Origin: Perkinsus marinus ATCC 50983
Taxonomy: Eukaryota > Perkinsozoa > Perkinsida > Perkinsidae
DNA: 64,000 nt
Reading direction: 5' to 3'
Assembly (NCBI RefSeq): GCF_000006405.1
Contig: NW_003206847.1
Span: 391,370 to 455,369 of the forward strand
The position numbers were made by a program, and so were the translations under genes. Numbering within the stretch: the stretch's first letter is position 1; every line of letters starts with the position of its first letter. Under the pieces are notes generated by a model. It was not told where the DNA came from. It saw nothing but the letters and a program-made list of their open reading frames with translations, and ran no database searches. Positions 10,860-21,804 of the stretch are shown in pieces.

Positions 10860-11968
10860 TGCGACAGCGAAGTATCACACGGGTATGTGGAATTGTCGGT
10901 GCCATGCTCTACTACAGCTTACTATAGCAGTCCGTGTCAGCATTGAACCATCGGAATCCTCCAGTAGTCGCTTATTGCCAAACGATTGAGTGCTCTAATG
11001 GAATGCTTATTGGCAATAGAGATGTATATCTCGGCAACTGATAGGGAGCTGTAGGCCTAGCTATAGCCTTTGTACCATGCCAGCCACCTCGCTGATAAGT
11101 CAACAATGGCGGCGGGCCTTTGCGACTAAGAGGAGCTCAAAAGCTCGGCAAAGGGTCTTCGATATGAAGGTTAGTAAAAATGCCCCAACTAAGGTAAATG
11201 GCGTGGACTGCTTCCCTCCACATGGAGTTTGTAATTATGTACAACAGCAGGTCTCGAAATTTAGCGCTAGAGCGTATAGTCATTATCGTCGTAGGAAAAC
11301 GTAGAGAGGAAGACTTATTCAGAATAAGTTATTCTGAATGGCAAACACATTTTGGAAGATCACACAGATATAATATGACTTTAATATTGGAGTTTCACGA
11401 CCCACTTTACGTGAAGTGGCGTAATTTTCTGTGAAAAACGCGATATGCAGTCAGTAGTCGCGGAATATATTTCTCACCAGTGTTTTTCATATCACTAGAG
11501 TGGTGAAACTCAGTTGATTTATTCACTCTGAATAATAAAGCGAGTCGTTGTAGGCGCGGTGTGCTTATCGAGCAATTGAGGAGGAGTTCCGAGCGCTCAG
11601 GCGCGACCGCAAGTTGAAAAACGAGACCCGACCGTTTGGGTTAACTGGCAGGAGGTTTGCATTTTGAACTACATGGGCAAGTTTCTGGTCACCTTCGGGT
11701 AGCGTTGCCAGGAGGGGTCTGCTCAGTGNNNNNNNNNNNNNNNNNNNNNNNNNNNNNNNNNNNNNNNNNNNNNNNNNNNNNNNNNNNNNNNNNNNNNNNN
11801 NNNNNNNNNNNNNNNNNNNNNNNNNNNNTTCAGATTTTCAGTTCTAAATAACTATTTTAATATTAACAGATCATAATATCTATATATTCCCCCTTAATTG
11901 GAAATATATACTTATCAACCTAATTAGATATCAGTCATAGATAAAATATATACGATAAAGATACTCTC
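10860..11968. other. Intergenic, low-information region with assembly gap
   Basis: No supported gene. It holds a perfect hairpin (ATTCAGAATAA / TTATTCTGAAT, 11317-11339) and a 100-N assembly gap at 11729-11828, followed by about 130 bases of A+T-rich sequence. Confidence 0.5.
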
Positions 11969-12379
11969 ATGTCCTCACCCTCGTTGCGCCCGCATCATCG
12001 CCCTTCCTGTCGGCCTGCTGCCACAAGAGACCCTCTCGCTCTGCCCTTGTTGAAGGAAGAGGAAGAGGAAGAAGATTTGGAGTGTGGTGGCAGCCAAGGC
12101 GCGGTACGGAGCGACGCTGGTAGGGCCGGTAGTATTGGTCGTCCTCGATCCTATTACACAGATTCGGTACCTCTGGTCAGCACAGTCTCTAGTGTGGCCC
12201 TTGAGGGCACCCCAGAGAGCTCTACCGGCAGGAGTTGGCATCAGCAGGAACGATCCTATTCGACAACGTCTCCCTTTATGCCCACTAGGGCGCCGCCTTC
12301 ACGATCGGCTACCGCTCTCACGGGGAATCCTGTGCCTCAAGTACTACTACAACCTATAGAGCGATTTAGAGTGGTGTAA
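11969..12379 (+). CDS. Possible 5' coding exon of the potassium channel
   Basis: An open frame of 136 codons, rich in Ser, Pro and Arg with a run of Glu (LLKEEEEEEDLE). It has no homology that I can name. It lies upstream of, and on the same strand as, the channel gene, whose cytoplasmic N-terminus is otherwise missing, so it could be its first exon. An independent gene or a chance frame remain possible. A splice link to 12825 was not demonstrated. Confidence 0.3.
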   Translation: MSSPSLRPHHRPSCRPAATRDPLALPLLKEEEEEEDLECGGSQGAVRSDAGRAGSIGRPRSYYTDSVPLVSTVSSVALEGTPESSTGRSWHQQERSYSTTSPFMPTRAPPSRSATALTGNPVPQVLLQPIERFRVV

Positions 12380-12624
12380 TTCAACACCCGATTTCCTACT
12401 GTTGGTAGGCCCCTAGTCCGGAGCTCAGTAGCAACCCTGGCACCAACACTGCTCGGCCACAGCTCCGACATCAGCAGACTTTCCCTCTGCCTTGTGCAGC
12501 TCATATACCTTCAGAAGTATCTTCACTAAAAACTACACCTATCCCCGTCTGCCCTGTAGTGGTGGAAGGCGCTGAGTGAGCCGTTCGCTACCTTGGTGGA
12601 ATTTCCAATTATGATCTTTCAACG

Positions 12625-12770
12625 CAGTTTGGGGATATATGTGTGGTTTCCTCAACTGAGCTTGGAAGCCTCCTCACTATATTATGGCAATCTACTTACG
12701 ATTTTGGGTAGAAGTGTACAAAAACCAACGAGAATTTTCCAAAATTTCCTCAAAATTTTTGTCAACACTG
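12625..12770 (-). mobile_element. hAT-like MITE, internally deleted
   Basis: CAGTTTGGGGATATATG at the left end and CAACACTG at the right. The core with AACCAACGAGAATTTTCC is typical, but about 40 bases before the right end are missing. No target duplication is readable. It lies just ahead of the first certain channel exon, probably in an intron. Confidence 0.7.
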
Positions 12771-12824
12771 TAGTGTCATAATTGCATTTGAGTGCCTCTC
12801 TATTGGTGTTGTCCCCGGGCCCAG

Positions 12825-15539
12825 GACGATGATGCTGTTGGTTCGATCAGGACAGGCCCGACTCAGCGAAGCATAGAGAGGAGGAACCTCAAGCTCTTCG
12901 TACAGGGGGACCGACGTAGTTTAATATCAGCTCGAGGAAATCTTAATGTCCATCGTCTGATACCATACATAACTAAAGTAGTTTGAAATGAAGGGTGCAG
13001 GATGCCGGAATCGAACCCGGGACGGGTGGTGGATAACGCTGCCGCGCTCAGGTTTACCTGAATTGGCTCTATGATACTTTCCCTTCCATCATCCGGCTGA
13101 AGTGGCACACCATTTTCTTTCTTGTTATTATTATGTAGGATGCCGCCACCGGGGTTCGAACCGGAGATCTTCCTTGCTAGATACATCATCGTCATATTGC
13201 TGTACGCCATCTGTTTCTGGTCATTCGATAGTAATTTTGTCTGCACTAATCACGTGCATGACTTTGGTGACTACTACTTCTTCGTCGTAAGGCCCTTTCT
13301 AGGGTCACCCTAGGGTCACCCTTGCCCTCAGGTCCAAACTCTGTTCACGATCGGCTACGGTGGAAAGGAGCCACTCTGTTTCGTCACCAATGTTGGAGTT
13401 ACTATAATATCGATTCTAGGCCTACTGCAGCATACAGCTCTAACGGGGATCGTCTTTGCCAAATTCACATTGGACAGTAGCAGCCCCTTTTCCCTCGACT
13501 GGTGCCCCTTAGGGTTTCCCCTCAGGCTCTCGCGACCTGGCCTGTGCTTTCTCGACTCGTCTTTTTGCCATACCACCTTGTGAAGATTCTTTTACTGCTC
13601 TTGGAGGGTGAGCATCGCTCCGCTCTTAGCAAGTGTATCATTTTTGTTGTTATTAGAATCGATTCAACTCACTCGCAATCGGCGGCCCACAGCGTTGCAG
13701 GGGACAGTGAACACGTCAGACTGTGCTTTAGATTCGTCAATGTACTATGATGGAAAATATGCACATGGTCAACTACATGTGTTGGTGACAATATGAAAAT
13801 TCTGAGGAAATTTTCGGGAGTTTCTGTAAATTTTTCTACCCGGGAGAAAACTCCTGAGCTCAGCTGAGGAAAGTGAACATATGCTCCTACTCCAGCGCTG
13901 AGGCTGAGAACAACAACGTTTGGGCTACAGTTTGTTTTCTTTTCTCAGGAGGGTGGCGGGACGGAATTATATAGTTAGTCGCTAGCAGTCACCAATATCC
14001 ACAGAGTGCGAAAATATGCACAAGCTCAACTACATATGTCGGCGACAATATGAAAATTCTGAGGAAATTTTGGAAAATTTTCGTTTGTGTGTTCACATTC
14101 CTACCCAAATTCGTATGGGTTAGAAACTCCTGAGCTCAGCTGAGGGAAGTGAACAAATATTTTAACTCTGTGAGTCCACGCTCTGAAGGAGCTCCAAACG
14201 AGGGCAGCCTCGTTCTTTCGTGTAGTGTCACCAAGGCAGTGCGGGAAAGTATGCGCATCGTCAACTACATATGTCGGTGACAACATGAAAATTCTGAGGA
14301 AATTCTGCGAAGTTATCATTGGTTTTTGTATATTTCTGCCAGGTCTCGTATATGAGCTGATTTATTTTATGAGGAAACTCCCAAGTGAGGAAAGCGAAAA
14401 TTTATTTCAAAACTGTACTCAGGTTTTCCATCGACACTTCTTCCACGTGTCGATGCGTCTATTCCTGATAGAGCATCACCCGGCCTCAGAGGACAACTGG
14501 AGCTGTCCAACAGTGCAGGTGAGGGGAAACTCTTTTTTTATCACAGCATTGAGACGGTGCTGTAGGAGCTGCACTATTTCGACACGTCCATACCGTTGGA
14601 ATTTATGAGCCTCCCTGTGGAGGTATGTGCCTATATTCCCATTGAACGGTTGCCGCTGCTGAACCAAGCTGATGTTCTTGACGATGATGAGGAGGAAGAG
14701 GCTGGTAGAGTTGTATGCCGCATCGGTGTTGGAATTGGGAGTTTATATATGAATTTATACAGAAACCAATGAGAATTTCCGTAAATTTCATATCGTAGAC
14801 CGCGCATGCAGTTGACCATGTGCATATCCCCATCCATACTGTGGTCAGGTACTCCCGGTGGCCGCAGCGTTGTATCAGGAGCCATCGCTGAGGGGCCTAC
14901 AAGCACTTCCACTGTTGGTCAGCATTTCTGGGTCCGCCACTTCAGTGAACAGTAAGTGTGGTAATTGGTATATGATCGGCTCCTTCTGCTCAACAGTTAT
15001 AAGGTGGCGAGGCAGATGAGTGGAGCCCCACCGATGGCCCTCCCGCATACGATGCCCGTTGCCCCCAATATTTGGCCCAGTACTACCACACCAAGGTCTG
15101 CTCATGGCGATGACCCCATAACGCCACAGTAGGAGTCTGGCCTCAGTCTCCCTTTCTCTTCTCCAATGGTTGCTTGTATGGAGTGTCGTAGTAGGCGAGG
15201 AGTAGCGACTCCTCGACGGTCGTACGCCGCCTCATCTGTTCGATCATCGTGCTTGAAGACAGTGCCCAGTAGCTTTGAACTGGTCTGCACGCTTGAGTTC
15301 ACTGATGCTACTACTGGTGACCCCACGGGCTCCCTATGGGAGATGGCAGCCTATGCTGCCTCTATGATTAGGTCATGAGATCAGTGCGAAGAAGTCCTGG
15401 CCGTTGACAGACGTGACGTGGCTACCACCAGGCACGGATATTAGTATGTGTTGGATGAGTATTGTGCAACGTGTTGGCAACACGGGTGTTTACAACGTCG
15501 ATGTATTCACCACCACTACTACTACTACTGCTGCCACTG

Positions 15540-15628
<89 letters not shown>

Positions 15629-15635
15629 GCCACTG

Positions 15636-15688
<53 letters not shown>

Positions 15689-15695
15689 GCCACTG

Positions 15696-15748
<53 letters not shown>

Positions 15749-15782
15749 GCCACTGCTACTACTACTACTACTACTGCCACTG

Positions 15783-15841
<59 letters not shown>

Positions 15842-15875
15842 GCCACTGCTACTACTACTACTACTACTGCCACTG

Positions 15876-15916
<41 letters not shown>

Positions 15917-16790
15917 GCCACTGCTACTACTACTACTACTACCACTACTACTACTACTGCTTAAGTTGATCGATTTTCCTCAGGTCAGCAATCTCGATTC
16001 CATCGCCACGTACGACTACGAGGACTCCGAGGCCTGTTCGTCCTTTGGGGGCACCTCTTCATACGGTGTGCAGTCCCCCGAACGAGAGGTGTTGTTGTTA
16101 TTGTTACTTTATCGCATGACCTACTGCGACGCTGGGATTCAGGTGGACTTCTCTAAGTCTAACCCTGAGTTCAGTGTTGACACCTCTTTGGTGAATCACG
16201 TCTCACGACCGACTGTCAGGTAAAAATGCACCTGCTCGGAATTGAACCAGGGACCACCCATCTCTGCTCTTAGTCGTGTTTGGAGTTCGGCGGCCACGGC
16301 TGAGGCTGCAAAAGATGAGGAACTCCCCGACCCGACGTGGAACATTCGTTTGGGAGTTTACCGTGGAGATTTCGAGGCTTCCCCTGAGAGGGATGATGAA
16401 GGGGATAATAAGCCTGGGAGAAGAGATAACGACAGGTCGCATTTTGAGTATTCCAATTCGACCTCAGCAACTGTAGACGTCAGGTTATCGAGATTACACG
16501 GCGGAGTGTCCAACAGGTGGTTGAGCGCTGAAGATCCGAAGAGTCTTTTGTCATCGAAGACTGTTGGAAATGAATTCTCACGGTCGAATGTCACGGCCGA
16601 TGTCACTAGTCGCAGTGCGGCGGCTATTCTGAGCAACGCGGCTGCGGGCTCAGCATCCAGGAATCAGCGGTATATGCGGTCCAGAACGATGAGCAACATT
16701 GGGGAGATAGGCTCGCGATTCTCTGTGGGGAATCGCAAGCAGTCGCAACGTCGTGCCTTTGGTGCCGGACTCGTCGATAGCCTAGATTGA
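12825..16790 (+). CDS. Inward-rectifier-type (Kir) potassium channel, 17+ exons
   Basis: Exons with consistent frame: 12825-12977, 13052-13134, 13181-13286, 13332-13476, 13526-13607, 13657-13741, 13903-13973, 14175-14238, 14423-14518, 14566-14725, 14849-14951, 14997-15128, 15192-15371, 15445-15502, 15984-16088, 16143-16219 and 16274-16790 (738 codons plus an unknown 5' part). The order is that of Kir subunits: slide helix (VYLNWLYDTFPSIIRLKW), TM1 (YIIVILLYAICFW), pore helix and selectivity filter (VVQTLFTIGYGG), TM2 (VTIISILGLLQHTALTGIVF), then the cytoplasmic beta domain (HYFDTSIPLEF; LEFTDATTGDPTG; GNTGVYNVD). The last exon adds a long Ser/Arg-rich tail. It should pass K+ inward across a membrane. 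Four introns hold a MITE, one a long microsatellite, three antisense tRNA-like sequence. The junction 13741/13903 is the least certain. Confidence 0.8.
12995..13051 (-). other. Antisense tRNA-like sequence in channel intron 12978-13051
   Basis: Read on the minus strand, the intron contains CCCGGGTTCGATTCCGG, a B box with one mismatched T-stem pair, followed by CATCCTGCACC. The intron acceptor is its CGCTCAG end. Confidence 0.45.
13137..13180 (-). other. Antisense tRNA-like sequence in channel intron 13135-13180
   Basis: The 46-nt intron is nearly all tRNA-like on the minus strand: CTCCGGTTCGAACCCCGG with a good B box. The acceptor is TTGCTAG. Confidence 0.45.
13745..13900 (+). mobile_element. 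hAT-like MITE in channel intron
   Basis: Left end CTATGATGGAAAATATG; right end TCCAGCGCTG matches TCCAACACTG with two changes. It fills the intron 13742-13902: the donor GTACTA overlaps the left edge and the acceptor AG follows the right edge directly. No target duplication remains. Confidence 0.75.
14002..14170 (+). mobile_element. hAT-like MITE in channel intron
   Basis: Ends CAGAGTGCGAAAATATG and CAAATATTTTAACTCTG, matched inverted repeats. It lies in the intron 13974-14174 (donor GTTAGT, acceptor TGAG just after the element). The target duplication is eroded (last four bases TCCA shared). Confidence 0.85.
14237..14415 (+). mobile_element. hAT-like MITE that forms channel intron 14239-14422
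   Basis: Begins CAGTGCGGGAAAGTATG and ends with AACTG. Flanks CACCAAGG and TACTCAGG share 5 of 8 bases. The exon runs into the first two bases of the element (GCA|GTGCGG) and resumes after AG inside the right-hand flank, in frame. Confidence 0.85.
14724..14841 (-). mobile_element. hAT-like MITE (deleted form) that forms channel intron 14726-14848
   Basis: Ends CGGTGTTGGAATT and CATATCCCCATCCATACTG. It is reversed relative to the copies just upstream. The donor CG|GTGTTGG lies in the inverted end and the acceptor GGTCAG immediately outside the other end; the frame continues from VVCRIG to TPGGRS. Confidence 0.8.
15513..15960 (+). repeat. (ACT)n compound microsatellite in channel intron
   Basis: About 450 bases of ACT triplets, interrupted at least eight times by the variant GCCACTGCT. 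It fills the intron 15503-15983, whose donor GTATTC and acceptor TTTCCTCAG lie just outside. All six frames are open across it, which makes false poly-Thr, poly-Tyr and poly-Leu ORFs. Confidence 0.95.
16222..16273 (-). other. Antisense tRNA-like sequence forming channel intron 16220-16273
   Basis: On the minus strand the intron reads like a tRNA 3' half: GGTCCCTGGTTCAATTCC, then GAGCAGGTGCA and a T5 run, as at the end of a Pol III gene. The splice sites are GTAAAA and CTCTTAG. Confidence 0.5.
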
Positions 16791-16799
16791 GCCTGCGTG

Positions 16800-18348
16800 C
16801 ATTGTTGTGTTGCCCTATTTTTCCTCTGCTATAAGTGCGTTTATTTCTATTCTGATATCACTAGATTGATGCTGACAAGACGCCTCTGATGTTGATCTCT
16901 TTTACTCTAGTGACACGTCCATGCCTACATGATACGAGGTTTCCGACAATCCTTGGTCATTGTGTTCGGTACCATCTCAATTTCAACGGCTGAGAGATCT
17001 CGAGTGATGGTCTCGAGGAGGGGTGCGTGGCGCCTATGGAAGGATTCGTGGTGGACTACACGAGGCAGTCGAGGAAACACTGCGTTCGACATGAGACCGT
17101 CTTCTATAGTGTTCCCTGATCTCCTACGCCTACGTACTCAAGTGCCGAGCAGTACTTGCTCACTGCATCGAGTTCGTTCATGAAGCCAGCAGTTCTTTGT
17201 TGGAGTATACCTCCTGGTTGGTGAGATAGAAGAAGACAGACGAAGTGGCGAAGGCTATCGAGTGGTTGGTGCTCGAGTTCAGCACAGATGGTTTGTTGAA
17301 GGAGTTCACTCCAGAAGGAACTGCATTGTGTTGATATCACCTTCCTTCGACAGCTGCTCACACTGGGGGATGCTATGACGGCCCAACCGTACGCTGTGGT
17401 GAATACACACTTTTGCCATAGTCTTAAGACATTCATAAGGAGCGCATGCAAACGCATATGATAATGGAAGCACTCGAACGTCTATTGGCTGATTCTTCTG
17501 ATGCACTGCTTATCGCCTAAGGGGCCGCAAGTCTTCCTGCTGAGGCCTTTGCTGACTAAATCACGAATCTGGTAAAACAGTTCATTTTTCACGCGGACGA
17601 ATCGTGACTGTCAACATGTTGATCGATCGACCAGTGAAGGCCCTCTGGGAACATATCCCCGAGGAGTAATACACCAACGCTGCCTATGTTTGGGCGGACA
17701 TCATTGGCCATACCTTTCAAGACCAGCGTTACCGTTGTCCACTGAAGTGTCCAACTATCTTTTCCAAGACTGATGTTGAGTCCCGCATGTTCACCACCGA
17801 GTTCGAGACCCTCCTATCAACTGTTTCTCGACTGGAGCAGTCTACAGATGATGTACATCCGCTGGCACTTGTCTATATTAACAACTAAGTAGAGAAGTTG
17901 ACGGGTGTGAAACTGAGATTGAGCGTATCAATGTCAATCAATATAATGGCTCAGGGGAAAACACCATCAATTGCTGGGCACGCACGTACACAGGACTGCA
18001 CGCACGAACAAAGCAAGACTGGGCTCGTCAATCCTCAATACTAGTTGTTCAACGAGTGCAGGATTTCCACGTGATGTACAGGCCTTTGAGATGGGCCTGG
18101 GTAGCAAGTGGTGACATGCTCAACCTCAACGAAAGTCTTGAAATCCACTTTTACCAGCAACCTCATCAACGGAGTTCGTGAAAACAGCTTCCGAGTGACT
18201 ATATGCAACCCGTAGTTTATGGCATGAATTCAGCGCGAATACACTTCTTCTATTTCCTGACTGGAATCATATTCACCCAATCCTCCTGTTCGCGTTTTAC
18301 GAACGCAACACTATCATCGCAAAGCGGAAACAATATGCAGTGGTTCAT
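16800..18348. other. Degenerate region with coding relics
   Basis: Stretches look once coding but carry stops. On the plus strand, DEVAKAIEWLVLEFSTDG lies near 17240-17300, and an 80-codon open stretch at about 17970-18180 begins NCWARTYTGLHARTKQDW. No start, splice sites or named domain; a decayed transposon or gene is the likely origin. Confidence 0.35.
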
Positions 18349-20374
18349 TCAGGGTGACATCGCAAACTCAGTGGCTATCATAACGTGATCGCTGCCATAG
18401 CATTTGTATGGCAGACCACCATTGCAGGATTCAATATCATCATCAGTAAGGCCAGGCAAGCTCCACACAGGCGTGAGACGAGGTGTGTAGAATATGTAGT
18501 CCAACACGGCCCTGATAGAGGCAATCCTATAACACGAATGGGAGACCTCAGAAGGCTTACTTGAAGTTGCATACAGCGTTAGTGTACTGTGGAAGCTCTG
18601 TGTGCCGTAACCCGTTGATGCCATGATGGAGTTCGATGCCAAGGTCCATATCAACCTTCTCAGGCTGCATCCGTTTAACCTCGCCTGCCAAACCGAAGAG
18701 CTCATCCCCTTCCCCCCATTCTGGTTCGTCCACGAGGACCTCATGATACGCGGACTCATCGACTGCCTCGTCCACATCGGCACAGTCTTGTGAGTCCCAC
18801 TTGAACTGCGGGCCATAGTACCAGTCTTTATGGTTGCTTGCTAGGCCACCCGAACTGAGATACTCCACCACTCCACTATCGGGGAAGGAGTTGAAGTCGC
18901 CGCATATGAAGACGTTTGCCCCTTCGAACTTGTCCAGTTCGCGCTTGACGGCCATTGCCAGGAGGTGGGCCTGCAGAAGCCGTACGTGGGTGGCATTACG
19001 GTGGAAGAAGAGATGAGTGTTGCCAATTACAAACACATTGCCACTCTCCTGGCGATCACGCAATACCAGGACCTGCCCAGCTGTGCCGAGGTTATCAAAG
19101 ACGTCACCGAACATGTCCACTTGACCCCACTTATGCTGAAGTTCAGACAGCTGTCCTTCACTAAGCTGGGCCTTCACACCAGTAGATGCCAAGTCCAGAG
19201 CGATCTCGTCCAACATCTCGAATCGATCATTTCTATATGCAATAGCGCAACCCTCCCCCTTGTTGCCGTTTTTCTCGACGAATCTCACAGTGTATTGCGG
19301 CATCACTTCGCGAACGGTTTCGACAAACCTCGGCTCGGCCTCTTGGAAAGCGAATACGTCAGCCTTTACATCCATGAGCTCACGCATCAACAGCGGGCAT
19401 CGATACTCCCATTCGAGCACCTCTCGACAGGACTTCACGTTACGATACATGACCTTAGTGGCCAAGGGCGTCCGAACATAACGCTGGGCGAGGACGTTGA
19501 AACTCGCCACCCGTATATGGTTCGGCGGTGTGACTCCTAGAGGCTTGGGTAGACGCCTGTCACGGAACGTTCCCTTGCTGGGCGACGGACGGACGGGCCG
19601 GCTGGGGTCAGATTCAGCTTGGGGGAGACTTCGACAATCGCTATGATAAGCTGAGACCCGCAGCTTCTTTCCTATGAGGTCTTCCCCAGGCGTGAAGATC
19701 CTGCCCGAATGGACGAGCTCCTCACCATCAGTTGTTCTATATTCGTATACGACTTCTTCAGGAGTTGTGTTACTGCACTCTACCAGTGGAACTATGGGGT
19801 ACTCGGCGAAAACGAAGTACTTTAGGGCAACAGATGTGACCAGTGGGGGATTCAGAAAAACCGAGTAGACCTGAGAAGATGAAAAAATGTCCTTCGAAAC
19901 TGCTAATGTATTACGTGTTCATTGACAGTGATTTCCTTCGTGGATCGACTGAGCTCAGCAAGAGTGGTTGTGCTGACAGAGGAGTCCGTGGAGGCAAGCT
20001 TATTGCCTTCCTTATCCGACCATTGTATTCGAACCTGCAGCGGACGCCTCCCTAAGCCGCCTCCTCCCAATGTGTTGCCAATTACTTTGTTGCCATGCTC
20101 CGACTCGTCCGCTGGTGGAGGCCCTTTCCTCTTCTTCAGCTTCCGCTTGTCACCAATCCCATACGCCTTTTCCACACTCAATTGCATACGTCTTAATACC
20201 TGCATGACGTCCAATGCAATCCAACACTCATTCTTCCCAACGGACCTGATCCATGGTATCCGATGAGTTCCTGTTGAATGTTAGTCTCTTGCCGTTTACT
20301 CTCATCAGTATTACTACGTTGTTGCCATCCTCCGATATAACCACAGGGGATGATGCCTGGCATAAAGGGAGCAT
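18349..20374 (-). CDS. PDE12/CCR4-type endonuclease-exonuclease-phosphatase, 633 aa
   Basis: Exons 20374-20246, 20199-19915, 19870-18561 and 18526-18349, with introns of 46, 44 and 34 nt, give 634 codons. The N-terminal half resembles the 2',5'-phosphodiesterase 12 leader region (EHVYSVFLNPPLVTSVALKY). The catalytic EEP domain follows: VASFNVLAQ, FAFQEAEP (metal-binding Glu), GDFNSFPDS (Asp/Asn) and GSDHVMIATEF (catalytic Asp-His). Such enzymes trim poly(A) tails or degrade 2',5'-oligoadenylate; PDE12 is mitochondrial, but no targeting peptide is evident here. The start follows a CTAAGACAG acceptor. The last intron is only 34 nt, chosen because it keeps the family's YTN segment before DYIFYTP. 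The 46-nt intron has a GTCCGT donor. Confidence 0.88.
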
Positions 20375-20389
20375 CCTATCCCTACTGTC

Positions 20390-21110
20390 TTAGGTGTATC
20401 TCCCAGTACACATGATGATGTCCATTGATACCACGGCCCAACTCACTTTTGCATCAACTGCTGTAGTTGTTGTTGTCATTGTAGCTAGTCTAGTTGATCC
20501 CAGAAGTCCAGAATGTGTGGGTGGGAAGATAAGCTGATTGAGGAGAACAGATGATGACGCTGTGGTGATGGAAGTTAGTTTTGTAGATGCTCTGCACGGT
20601 AGTGGGCGTAAGAGTCGCGGCCAGGCCAGCTGCAGCAGCAGGATGGGGCGAGAGCAAAAAGCAAAGCTGCGAGTTGAAAACACAAGTGAAGGGTTTGTTC
20701 GCAATGCGAGGATGCTACGTGGACTTGAAATCGCGGAGTGACAGCCAACTCCCAAGGCGTGAAGGCCCTGATCAATGCTTCGACCATCTATTCCTGCCGG
20801 AGAAGTGCGGCTTGCAGCAGTAACGCGGATCGGATCCGCACTCCCGTCCCCGCTGGAACAATTCATTCGCCTAGGCTCCTGCTGACAGGGGCTGATATTC
20901 GTGGACCTTAGGAATCAACTCTTGGGTTCATTTGCTTCCTTGTTCTCTTGTATTGCTCGACATTCCTCAACTCGGGTAGACAGTGTTCCACCGTAATCGG
21001 CGGCGGTTTAGGACCTCCGGCTCGCGCAATAACGTGATCGATTATGGTGTTGTATGATGTTAGTCTCCCCACTAGCAGCAACAGGTCTGTTTCACGTCAC
21101 TCCTAGCAGA
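20390..21110. other. Upstream region of the PDE12-like gene
   Basis: Holds the 5' flank of the phosphodiesterase gene. A 158-codon open frame on the minus strand (20390-20866) is Ser/Thr/Leu-rich with no domain and probably not a gene. Nothing else recognised. Confidence 0.35.
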
Positions 21111-21463
21111 ACAAGGCAAGATAGACCTTCGAAAGGTGTTGTAGTATGTAGAAGACTTAACTCTGCCGTGCGAGCTCGTCCCAAACAGGTGAGTCCGTTA
21201 AACTCAAGTACGCACGATTTCTTCTACAGATATTAGAGCACGACCTTAACAGTGGTCCATGATGGACCGTCCATCTACTTAACACGAATCGTGTCCTCTA
21301 CACGGTCGAGGCTTGATTATATTAGGTACTGATCGGCTGCATGTGAGAAGCACTGCAACCACATGCTAGACTCTGCTGAACAGCAGGTGGATAAATGAGA
21401 GGATCCTTTCACGCCAGTCGGTCGATCATCAGTATACTCGTTAGTTTTGTTCGTCCGACCTGA

Positions 21464-21507
21464 CACACGGTTCATGGTACACTATAGAGTATACCATGCA
21501 CCGTGTG
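21464..21507. repeat. 20-bp hairpin with 4-nt loop, unit 1
   Basis: Arms CACACGGTTCATGGTACACT and AGTATACCATGCACCGTGTG around ATAG, with two mismatches. It is about 300 bases past the stop codon of the membrane protein gene. Confidence 0.75.
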
Positions 21508-21804
21508 TTGGATGATGCCTGTTGCAAATTCTTTCATCCGAGTTGTGACCTGACTGTCCCAGATCTGAGCACTCGAGAACACGAGGAATGCGTTGCTCAA
21601 CATCAACTCATTATTCACGCATGTTAGAATGGACATGCATCAGGTGTAAAGCATCTAGGAGCCGATCACAGCCTCCTTCACCGAGGTTCCTGCAACTTCT
21701 TGGGTCCTGTACCTGAATGCGTATAATGAACGGTTAACTCTTAGTGATGGTGGTCGGTAATTTGGACTTCGGGCTTTCGATTGTGAGACGCCGACTACTG
21801 TCTT

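Noticed and set aside
13745-14415. CRISPR-like array, because three similar repeats are regularly spaced
   Set aside because: The repeats are 150-180-bp transposons with inverted ends in a eukaryotic gene; the spacers are exons.
15404-16223. Long poly-Thr, poly-Tyr, poly-Leu and poly-Val ORFs
   Set aside because: They arise from the ACT triplet array; the flanking channel exons join in frame when the array is an intron.
20390-20866. 158-codon minus ORF upstream of the PDE12-like gene
   Set aside because: Low-complexity composition, no domain, and it overlaps the likely promoter and 5' leader.
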